This document shows, piece after piece, positions 34,706-41,511 of a DNA stretch of 53,967 nt. Within the stretch, counting starts at the first letter, position 1; every line of letters starts with the position of its first letter. The position numbers were made by a program, and so were the translations under genes. The notes under the pieces were generated by a model. The model was not told the origin of the DNA. It ran no database searches and saw nothing but the letters and a program-made list of their open reading frames with translations. Source of the stretch: an uncultured Bacteroidota bacterium (lineage in GTDB: Bacteria > Bacteroidota > Bacteroidia > Flavobacteriales_D > Crocinitomicaceae); the NCBI GenBank assembly GCA_937899625.1, contig CALCCB010000055.1, positions 1-53,967 on the forward strand, written 5' to 3'.

Positions 34706-34840
34706 GTGAAGCAACAGTTTCCATTTCAAAATTCAACTGCGTCCGAATTGTGTTCGAATTGTGATTGTGGCAAGAAAAAAAGCTGTTGTAAAAAATACAA
34801 GAAGAAAGGTGTGCATTGCAAGAAATGTCCGAAATTGTGA
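34706..34840 (+). CDS. 44-residue cysteine-rich basic protein
   Basis: The frame starts at GTG 34706 and ends TGA 34838-34840. The product begins KQQFPFQNSTASEL after the initiator. It then carries eight cysteines in about 28 residues (CSNCDCGKKKSCC and later HCKKCPKL) interspersed with Lys and Tyr. The spacing CxxCxC...CC...CxxC suggests metal binding, for instance zinc or an Fe-S cluster. Very similar short proteins with a CCKKYKKKG core are, from memory, found in other Bacteroidota, which supports a real gene. A -7 element precedes it, and the next gene starts 16 nt after its stop. Function unknown. Confidence 0.6.
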   Translation: MKQQFPFQNSTASELCSNCDCGKKKSCCKKYKKKGVHCKKCPKL

Positions 34841-34856
34841 CAAGATTTGAATTGTC

Positions 34857-35363
34857 ATGAAATTCCTTTTTTCATTCTTTTTATTTGTTTCTAATCTTGT
34901 TGTAGCTCAGGAAAATCAAATGGGAACATCTGTTTCGGTGAGATCAGGATGGAGTCCTTATGATATTTTTATCGGTTTCGAGTATCAAAAGCAGATTCAT
35001 CAGCATTTATTCTTTTCGGCTGTTGAACTCGGCGCAAGAAGGTCGTTTTATCAATCGGAGATGTATCCAAGAATCTCATTGGGTTGGAATTATTTTTTAT
35101 TGAAACGAGATAAGTTTCAATTGGGACCTGGGTTTCAATACATGTATTCGAATCTTAACGTGGGGAGTGAAAATGAATCACTTCATCAATGGCACGAGTT
35201 TGATCTTGATCTTAGGTTTCAGACCAATGGAAGAATAAAATTCTATGTTTTCCCATATGTGGGATGGAGTTCAGAAAACTATCGAGATGCCATTACTGAG
35301 ACTAAGGTAAGTCAAGGAACTATTGGCTATGGATGTATAATTGGGGTTGGGTATGGGTTTTAA
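34857..35363 (+). CDS. Small outer-membrane barrel-like protein of unknown function
   Basis: The 168-residue protein has a signal peptide (LFSFFLFVSNLVVAQ). The mature part shows alternating strands with aromatic girdles (RISLGWNYFLLKRDKFQLG, FYVFPYVGWSS) and ends in a Gly/Tyr-rich strand closing with Phe (GCIIGVGYGF), the typical outer-membrane barrel signature. No family is recognised. The following GDPD-like lipoprotein gene starts inside its last codons, so translation is coupled. Confidence 0.7.
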   Translation: MKFLFSFFLFVSNLVVAQENQMGTSVSVRSGWSPYDIFIGFEYQKQIHQHLFFSAVELGARRSFYQSEMYPRISLGWNYFLLKRDKFQLGPGFQYMYSNLNVGSENESLHQWHEFDLDLRFQTNGRIKFYVFPYVGWSSENYRDAITETKVSQGTIGYGCIIGVGYGF

Positions 35364-36147
35364 AAGATGTTCGTTTATCGTCCTTTTGATGCTGGTATCC
35401 TGTAAGAAAAAGAGTTACCCGGATGTATCGGTTGTGGGTCACGGGTGTATGGGCCTGGAAATTCTGAATAGTGTCTATCATGATAATACGGAGGAAGCAT
35501 TTGATCTCGCGACGGGGATGGCAGGTTTAGATGGGGTGGAAATTGATGTTCAATTATCGTTAGATGGCAGTATTTGGTTGTTTCACGATGATGAAATTTC
35601 GCTTGAAACAAATGGCAGTGGTTGTCTTGGGACAAAAAGTGATCAGGAAATAAAGACGCTCAGCTACAAATCCTTGTATAAGGAGAATCTTGTTAAGTTA
35701 TCTGAATTGGATCTGACCAGAATAAAGAAAAAAAAACTTTTCATCGACCTACGTCACTACAATAAATGTGAAGGTGCATTTTATGATCCTGTCGAATGGA
35801 TAGCAGCGATCAATTCGATCGAGTTTCCTGCCGACATAGAATTGTATATTGTTTTATCTATTCCTGAATGGAGTCAGGATTTTATCGATCAGGGTTACAA
35901 GGTGCTACTCTCAGCTTTTGAGGAAGAAGAGTTAAGTGATCTATTGTCTCAAGGTTTTATGGCGGATGGATTCATGGTGAAAAATGCCATAATTAATGAG
36001 ACTGATGTACAGGCAATACGTGCTTTAGGGAAAAAAGTATTTATTTTTGAAATGAGAGCACCGAAATCAATCAGGAAGGCTTTGCAAAAAGGACCTGATG
36101 GGGTTGTGTCAGATGATCTCAGGGCTGCATTAATAGAAAGGAACTAA
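35353..36147 (+). CDS. Glycerophosphodiester phosphodiesterase-like lipoprotein
   Basis: The 264-residue protein has a lipoprotein signal (FIVLLMLVSC) and a GDPD-type TIM-barrel. The ExD motif (GVEIDVQLSLDG) and HDD are present. The first catalytic motif is altered: the usual HRG...ENT reads HGCMGLEIL...DNT, with the Arg replaced by Gly and the Glu by Asp. It may hydrolyse a different phosphodiester or have reduced activity. ATG 35353 is chosen over the upstream TTG because it fits a normal lipoprotein signal. It overlaps the barrel gene by 11 nt and the SUI1 gene by one base. Confidence 0.82.
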   Translation: MGFKRCSFIVLLMLVSCKKKSYPDVSVVGHGCMGLEILNSVYHDNTEEAFDLATGMAGLDGVEIDVQLSLDGSIWLFHDDEISLETNGSGCLGTKSDQEIKTLSYKSLYKENLVKLSELDLTRIKKKKLFIDLRHYNKCEGAFYDPVEWIAAINSIEFPADIELYIVLSIPEWSQDFIDQGYKVLLSAFEEEELSDLLSQGFMADGFMVKNAIINETDVQAIRALGKKVFIFEMRAPKSIRKALQKGPDGVVSDDLRAALIERN

Positions 36148-36491
36148 TGGCGAAACAGAAGAAAGAAAAGATCAACATTGTCTATTCGACTAATCCGAAT
36201 TACAATTACGAATATGACGAGGAAGAAGAAGTTGAAACTTTGTCTCCCAATCAACAGAAATTATATGTTTCAATCGATAAAAAGCAGCGAGCGGGTAAGG
36301 AGGTTACACTGATTGAAGGGTTCGTCGGTGTAGAAGAAGATCTGAAAGAGCTTGGAAAACTCCTCAAAAGCAAATGTGGAGTCGGTGGTACAGTTAAAGA
36401 TGGAGAGATATTGATCCAGGGGAATTTCAGAGATAAGATAATGTTGATCCTGGAGAAAGAAGGTTATCAGGTGAAAAGAAAAGGGGGATAA
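36147..36491 (+). CDS. SUI1/YciH family translation initiation factor-like protein
   Basis: The 114-residue protein has an eIF1/SUI1 domain over its C-terminal 75 residues (AGKEVTLIEGFVG, CGVGGTVKDGEILIQGN, GYQVKRKGG). YciH-type bacterial homologues can affect start-site fidelity in translation initiation; the in vivo role is unsettled. An acidic stretch (YEYDEEEEVE) precedes the domain. It starts in a one-base overlap with the GDPD-like gene. Confidence 0.9.
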   Translation: MAKQKKEKINIVYSTNPNYNYEYDEEEEVETLSPNQQKLYVSIDKKQRAGKEVTLIEGFVGVEEDLKELGKLLKSKCGVGGTVKDGEILIQGNFRDKIMLILEKEGYQVKRKGG

Positions 36492-36501
36492 AACAGAACG
36501 A

Positions 36502-36535
36502 CCTTGCTGTACGCGATCATAAAACTACAGCAAGG
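36502..36535. other. Ten-base-pair hairpin without T tract in intergenic region 36492-36768
   Basis: CCTTGCTGTA pairs perfectly with TACAGCAAGG across a 14-nt loop, 10 nt after the SUI1 stop codon. No T run follows, so it is not a standard intrinsic terminator. It may stabilise the 3' end of the mRNA or belong to a small RNA. The rest of this 277-nt gap is AT-rich and otherwise holds only the pyrR promoter. Confidence 0.5.
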
Positions 36536-36755
36536 CCGAACTAACTAAACCAAAAACAAACAAGAAACGATGATAAACTAAAAACGTTTATTTCTCTATT
36601 TCTAAATTACGCACTTTACCTATTGCGTTTCTTGAAAATACCTGAATGGATACTTCAATTGATTAAACGGAGTCCTTCGAGATGTGAATTGAAAGTATGT
36701 TGAAAAAAGATCATACTTTTTAATAAAGTTGAGATGCAGACCACGGTTTTCATTA

Positions 36756-36763
36756 TATATTTG
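36756..36763 (+). promoter_or_regulatory. -7 element immediately upstream of pyrR
   Basis: TATATTTG is an exact consensus match ending 5 nt before ATG 36769. Transcription is predicted to begin at or next to the start codon, leaving no room for a leader attenuator. Confidence 0.55.
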
Positions 36764-36768
36764 TCTTG

Positions 36769-37317
36769 ATGGAAAAACAAGTCATTCTGAATTCAAGACA
36801 TTTTGAACTGACAATCAAAAGACTTTGCCATCAACTCATAGAATCTCACAACGATTTTTCTGAATCTGTCCTAATTGGTCTACAACCGAGAGGGGTGAAT
36901 GTTGTTTCCAGATTAAAAAAAGAACTTGAACAAGTGCTCGGTCACGAAGTGATCTGTGGAAACCTGGACATTACTTTTTATCGCGACGACTTCAGAAGAA
37001 GAGAGAAGCCTTTGATTCCAAGTGCAACGAACATTGATTTTGTGATTGAAGGTAAAAAGGTGATCCTTGTTGACGATGTTCTGTATACAGGAAGAACGAT
37101 CAGATCAGGTTTGGATGCTTTGCTTGCTTTCGGTCGACCGCAGAAAGTAGAGTTATTGACGCTGATCGACAGAAGATTCAGGAGAGATCTGCCAATCCAA
37201 GCAGACTACGTTGGAAAGAGCGTTGATACATTGATCTCAGAAAGGGTTCTTGTTGAATGGAATGAGATCGACGGAGAAGACAAAGTGGTACTTTATACAC
37301 CTGACACCAATGAATAA
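36769..37317 (+). CDS. pyrR: PyrR uracil phosphoribosyltransferase / pyrimidine regulator
   Basis: The 182-residue phosphoribosyltransferase has the PRPP-binding loop VILVDDVLYTGRT (residues 98-110) and a YRDDF segment typical of PyrR. It converts uracil and PRPP to UMP; in Gram-positive bacteria PyrR also attenuates pyr mRNA. Here the promoter lies directly against the start codon, so an upstream attenuator is unlikely and only the enzymatic role is supported. ATG 36769 is used rather than the TTG one codon upstream. It overlaps pyrB by 8 nt. Confidence 0.93.
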   Translation: MEKQVILNSRHFELTIKRLCHQLIESHNDFSESVLIGLQPRGVNVVSRLKKELEQVLGHEVICGNLDITFYRDDFRRREKPLIPSATNIDFVIEGKKVILVDDVLYTGRTIRSGLDALLAFGRPQKVELLTLIDRRFRRDLPIQADYVGKSVDTLISERVLVEWNEIDGEDKVVLYTPDTNE

Positions 37318-38242
37318 CCTAAGTGTTGAACACCTAACCGGGATCAAGGATCTCACACGTGAGGATATAGAGCTGATCTTCAAAACAGCAGATAGCTTTA
37401 AAGAGGTCATCAACAGACCCATCAAAAAGGTTCCTTCACTTAGGGATATTACTATTGCCAATTTATTTTTTGAGAACTCTACAAGAACCAGACTTTCTTT
37501 CGAATTGGCAGAGAAACGACTTTCGGCTGATGTAGTAAACTTCAGTGCAGCAAGCAGTTCGGTAAAAAAGGGTGAAACGCTGATTGATACGGTAAACAAT
37601 ATTTTGTCGATGAAAGTGGACATGGTTGTCATGAGGCATCCTAACCCTGGAGCTGCAAAGTTTTTATCGGAAAGGATCAACGCTAAGGTGGTGAATGCCG
37701 GAGACGGTACTCACGAACATCCGACTCAAGCTTTGCTTGATGCATATTCGATCAGAGAACGTCTTGGTTCGGTTGAAGGTAAAAAGGTTGTGATTGTAGG
37801 TGATATTCTTCACTCAAGAGTAGCATTGTCCAACATTTATTGTCTTCAGAAACTGGGGGCAGAAGTGATGGTTTGCGGACCTTCCACCTTGATTCCAAAA
37901 TACATTGAAGAATTAGGGGTTAAAGTTGAGAATAATCTGATCAGAGCACTTGAATGGTGTGATGTGGCAAATATGCTGCGTATCCAGTTAGAACGTCAGG
38001 ATATCAAGTATTTCCCGTCACTTAGAGAGTATTCCATGCAGTTCGGTTTGAACAAAGAAATCCTGGATTCTTTACCAAAGGAAATTATTGTCATGCATCC
38101 TGGTCCAATAAATCGTGGTGTTGAGATCACAAGTGACGTTGCAGACTCTAAACAGTCGATCATTCTTCAACAGGTTGAGAATGGAGTGGCCGTTAGAATG
38201 GCTGTAATTTATTTACTTGCAGCGAAAATAGAACGTCAATAA
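37310..38242 (+). CDS. pyrB: Aspartate carbamoyltransferase catalytic subunit
   Basis: The 310-residue enzyme makes N-carbamoyl-aspartate from carbamoyl phosphate and aspartate, the committed step of pyrimidine synthesis. The carbamoyl-phosphate site FFENSTRTRLSFELA and the motifs HPTQALLDAY and MHPGPINRG are all present. No pyrI regulatory gene is next to it. The frame is open upstream to 37250, but ATG 37310 gives the normal N-terminus and an 8-nt overlap with pyrR. The pyrR-pyrB pair is an operon. Confidence 0.96.
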   Translation: MNNLSVEHLTGIKDLTREDIELIFKTADSFKEVINRPIKKVPSLRDITIANLFFENSTRTRLSFELAEKRLSADVVNFSAASSSVKKGETLIDTVNNILSMKVDMVVMRHPNPGAAKFLSERINAKVVNAGDGTHEHPTQALLDAYSIRERLGSVEGKKVVIVGDILHSRVALSNIYCLQKLGAEVMVCGPSTLIPKYIEELGVKVENNLIRALEWCDVANMLRIQLERQDIKYFPSLREYSMQFGLNKEILDSLPKEIIVMHPGPINRGVEITSDVADSKQSIILQQVENGVAVRMAVIYLLAAKIERQ

Positions 38243-38250
38243 AAAATTAT

Positions 38251-38258
38251 TACATTTG
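38251..38258 (+). promoter_or_regulatory. -7 element for the STAS-rnz unit
   Basis: TACATTTG matches the consensus exactly, 8 nt after the pyrB stop and 15 nt before ATG 38274. Confidence 0.5.
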
Positions 38259-38273
38259 GACAAACACGACACA

Positions 38274-38615
38274 ATGAACTTTGAGACTTCCAAGACACAA
38301 AATGAGGCTGTAGTCAGAACAAATGTAGAAAAGCTTGATGCTTCGAATGCTCCTGAATTAAAAGCTGAATTGGTTCTGTTAAATAAAGGCGGAGTAAACA
38401 ATATTGTGATCGACCTTTCCAAAACTAAATATTGTGATTCTTCTGGTCTCAGCGCTGTGTTAACAGCGAACAGGTTATGTAAGGACACAAGTGGCAACTT
38501 CGTGTTGTGTGGTCTTCAGGAAAGCGTTAAAAAGTTGATTGAGATCGCTCAATTGGATAAAGTTTTAGTTATCACCGAAAATGAAGCGGCTGCTCTAAAT
38601 GAGTTGCGTAAGTGA
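38274..38615 (+). CDS. STAS domain protein (anti-sigma factor antagonist-like)
   Basis: The 113-residue single-domain protein of the SpoIIAA/STAS type has the conserved switch motif CDSSGLSAVL, where S57 aligns with the phosphorylated serine of SpoIIAA. Such proteins act in partner-switching with a serine kinase. The only kinase-like candidate in the window is the SiaB-like protein 5 kb away, and no link can be shown. The ATG is used rather than an upstream TTG at 38256, which lies inside the promoter. The stop codon overlaps the GTG start of rnz (GTGA). Confidence 0.88.
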   Translation: MNFETSKTQNEAVVRTNVEKLDASNAPELKAELVLLNKGGVNNIVIDLSKTKYCDSSGLSAVLTANRLCKDTSGNFVLCGLQESVKKLIEIAQLDKVLVITENEAAALNELRK

Positions 38616-39523
38616 GCTTTGAGATAACGATCCTGGGCAGCGGTGCTGCAATTCCTACTTCAAGAAGAAATCCTACTTCACAATATATTGTTTGTAATGA
38701 GCGTCATATCCTAATTGATTGCGGTGAAGGTACTCAAATGCAAATCCGAAAGTATGGAGTGCGTTTCCAGCGGATCAATCATATTTTAATTTCACATCTT
38801 CATGGAGATCATTTCTTTGGATTAGTTGGATTGATCAGTACAATGCGATTAATGGGGAGAGATAAAAATCTGGTTATCTACGGACCCGTTGGTTTGGAAA
38901 TGATTGTTAGGACTCAATTGGAAATTGGTGATGCAAAACTTGATTTCGAAATAGAGTTTGTAGAGCTGGATGGAAAAACGTCCAGAATGATCTACGAAGA
39001 TAATCTCATCGAAATCCATACTTTTCCTTTAAAACACAGGATTCCTACTAACGGCTTTTTGATCAAAGAAAAGATCAAGGAACGTAAGTTGAACAGCTCC
39101 AAGGTCAAAGGGTCAGGATTGTTATTTGAGCATTTACACCGATTGAAATCGGGTGAAGATATTATTACAGATGATGGGAAGGTATTTAAAAACGAAGATT
39201 ATACCTTGCCACCAAATCCATCCAGGTCATATGCTTATTGTTCTGATACAGCATATTATGAGGATTTGTTGCCCCACGTTCAAGGAGTCGATCTTTTGTA
39301 TCACGAGGCTACATTTATTGAAAAAGAAAAATCAAGGGCAAAAGCTACCTTTCATTCTACTGCGAAACAGGCGGCAACAATTGCACTAAAATCAGGTGTT
39401 AAAAAGCTTTTACTTGGTCATATCAGTGCGCGTTATTCTAATGATCTTGATCATCTGAATGAGGCTGCAGAGATCTTTGAAAATGTTCTGGTGGCCGAGG
39501 ACGGTTCTCATTACATTTTGTAA
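38612..39523 (+). CDS. rnz: Ribonuclease Z
   Basis: The 303-residue zinc-dependent metallo-beta-lactamase-fold endonuclease matures tRNA 3' ends. The metal motif HLHGDH spans H62-H67; further ligands appear in the PLKHRIPTNGF segment, CSDTAYYE and the LGHISARY stretch. Length is normal for the short form. Translation starts at GTG 38612, overlapping the STAS gene stop by 4 nt, so the two genes are translationally coupled. The coupling of an RNA-processing enzyme to a STAS switch protein recurs, to my knowledge, in other Bacteroidota. Confidence 0.95.
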   Translation: MSFEITILGSGAAIPTSRRNPTSQYIVCNERHILIDCGEGTQMQIRKYGVRFQRINHILISHLHGDHFFGLVGLISTMRLMGRDKNLVIYGPVGLEMIVRTQLEIGDAKLDFEIEFVELDGKTSRMIYEDNLIEIHTFPLKHRIPTNGFLIKEKIKERKLNSSKVKGSGLLFEHLHRLKSGEDIITDDGKVFKNEDYTLPPNPSRSYAYCSDTAYYEDLLPHVQGVDLLYHEATFIEKEKSRAKATFHSTAKQAATIALKSGVKKLLLGHISARYSNDLDHLNEAAEIFENVLVAEDGSHYIL

Positions 39524-39591
39524 CCGGGTTATCAACGTGATTTCGTTTAAAAGTCCTCGTAAAATCAAGTAAAACAGGGGCTTGCTCTTAT

Positions 39592-39599
39592 TATATTTG
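39592..39599 (+). promoter_or_regulatory. -7 element upstream of parE
   Basis: TATATTTG, exact consensus, 26 nt before the ATG at 39626. Confidence 0.5.
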
Positions 39600-39625
39600 T
39601 TAGTTACCCGAATAAGCATTTTAAA

Positions 39626-41509
39626 ATGGCAGAAAATCAATATACAGAGGAGAATATCAGGTCACTAGACTGGAAAGAGCATATTCGCCTTAGACCAGGT
39701 ATGTACATTGGTAAACTTGGTGATGGTTCAGCTGCAGATGACGGGATATATATCCTTGTCAAGGAAGTGGTGGATAATTGCATCGACGAGTTTGTCATGG
39801 GCAATGGGAAGAAGGTAGAGATCAAGATCAAGGACGGGATGGTTTCTGTAAGAGATTATGGTCGTGGTATTCCTTTAGGGAAAGTTATTGATTGTGTTTC
39901 TCAGATCAATACTGGTGGTAAATATGACTCTAAGGCATTTAAAAAATCAGTTGGGTTAAATGGTGTTGGTACTAAAGCGGTAAATGCGCTTTCTTCTCAT
40001 TTCATGGTTTATTCTGTTAGGGATGGTGAGAAAAAGCAAGCTGAATTCGTAAAAGGGGAGCTTGTTCAGGATCATAAACTTTCAAAAACCGATGAGCCAA
40101 ACGGAACCTATGTAGAATTCTCGCCTGATGATACGATCTTCAAGAAATATGCTTTTAAAACTGCCTATCTCGAGAAGATGATCTGGAATTATTGTTATCT
40201 CAACAGAGGATTATCAATTCATTTCAATGGAGAGCGTTTTCAGTCAAAGGATGGATTAAAGGATCTGTTGGAAAACAATATGGATGGGGATCCATTGTAT
40301 CCGATTATCCATTTGGAGGGCGAAGATATCGAAGTGGCATTCACGCACGGAAAAACGTACGGTGAAGATTATTATTCTTTTGTCAATGGTCAGCATACAA
40401 CTCAGGGTGGTACTCATCAAAGTGCATTTAGAGAGTCTGTAGCGAAAGTGATCCGCGATTTTTACAACAAGAATTACGAAGCATCAGATATCCGTCAGTC
40501 GATCGTTGCTGCGATCTCAGTGAAGGTTATAGAACCTGTTTTTGAATCACAGACCAAAACAAAACTTGGATCTCAGGAAATTGAACCGGGTGGAAAGTCG
40601 ATCAGAGCATTCGTAAATGACTTCCTTAAAGAAAAGTTGGATAATTATCTGCACAGAAATCAAGATGTCGCAGATATCATCGAACGAAAGATCAAGCAGT
40701 CAGAGCGCGAAAGAAAAGAATTGTCCGGTATTCGAAAGTTGGCAAGAGAGAGAGCGAAGAAATCAAGTTTGCACAATAAGAAGCTTAGGGATTGTAAAGT
40801 TCATCTTGTCGATCTTAAAGATGATCGTAGAGAAAATTCGACACTCTTCATTACCGAGGGGGACTCTGCGAGTGGTTCGATCACTAAATCAAGAGACGTC
40901 GCAACTCAAGCGGTATTCTCTTTGCGCGGTAAGCCTTTGAATTGCTATGGACTCACAAAGAAAGTTGTGTATGAAAACGAGGAGTTCAATTTGATCCAGG
41001 CTGCACTCGATATCGAGGAGGATATGGACAACCTTCGTTACAACAAGATCGTAATTGCGACCGATGCCGATGTAGATGGTATGCATATCCGAATGTTATT
41101 ATTGACGTTCTTTTTACAGTTCTTTCCTGATCTGGTAAAAAGAAATCACGTATATGTTCTTCAGACCCCGTTGTTCAGGGTTAGAAATAAAAAGAAAACG
41201 ATCTATTGTTATTCTGAGGAAGAGCGCAGATCTGCTATCGAAGAGTTAGGAAAAAATCCTGAGATCACTCGATTCAAGGGATTAGGTGAGATCTCTCCGG
41301 ATGAGTTTAAGAATTTTATTGGGGAAGACATAAGACTTGAGCCTGTTGTTCTTACAAAAGACGCTTCTATCGAGACGATCCTTTCTTATTTTATGGGAAA
41401 GAATACGCAGGAAAGACAAGATTTTATCATTGATAATCTTAGGGTAGAAAAGGATCTTGCAGAAGAGCTTGCTGCTGAAGGATCTGAAGGACTTGAAATT
41501 GCATCATAA
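39626..41509 (+). CDS. parE: DNA topoisomerase IV subunit B
   Basis: The 627-residue ATPase subunit of a type IIA topoisomerase has the GHKL ATPase motifs ([35 protein letters not shown]). It also has a TOPRIM domain with EGDSASGS and DADVDGMHI. Topo IV decatenates daughter chromosomes. It is assigned to ParE rather than GyrB because a ParC-type gene follows 2 nt downstream; in Bacteroidota the gyrase genes are normally apart. The length is also shorter than many GyrB proteins. GyrB cannot be fully excluded without a tree. Confidence 0.88.
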   Translation: MAENQYTEENIRSLDWKEHIRLRPGMYIGKLGDGSAADDGIYILVKEVVDNCIDEFVMGNGKKVEIKIKDGMVSVRDYGRGIPLGKVIDCVSQINTGGKYDSKAFKKSVGLNGVGTKAVNALSSHFMVYSVRDGEKKQAEFVKGELVQDHKLSKTDEPNGTYVEFSPDDTIFKKYAFKTAYLEKMIWNYCYLNRGLSIHFNGERFQSKDGLKDLLENNMDGDPLYPIIHLEGEDIEVAFTHGKTYGEDYYSFVNGQHTTQGGTHQSAFRESVAKVIRDFYNKNYEASDIRQSIVAAISVKVIEPVFESQTKTKLGSQEIEPGGKSIRAFVNDFLKEKLDNYLHRNQDVADIIERKIKQSERERKELSGIRKLARERAKKSSLHNKKLRDCKVHLVDLKDDRRENSTLFITEGDSASGSITKSRDVATQAVFSLRGKPLNCYGLTKKVVYENEEFNLIQAALDIEEDMDNLRYNKIVIATDADVDGMHIRMLLLTFFLQFFPDLVKRNHVYVLQTPLFRVRNKKKTIYCYSEEERRSAIEELGKNPEITRFKGLGEISPDEFKNFIGEDIRLEPVVLTKDASIETILSYFMGKNTQERQDFIIDNLRVEKDLAEELAAEGSEGLEIAS

Positions 41510-41511
41510 TC

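Noticed and set aside
32681-38615. Idea that the SiaB-like protein and the STAS protein form one partner-switching pair.
   Set aside because: They are about 5 kb apart in different transcription units, and SiaB partners are SiaC-type (DUF1987) rather than simple STAS proteins, so there is no sequence evidence for pairing.
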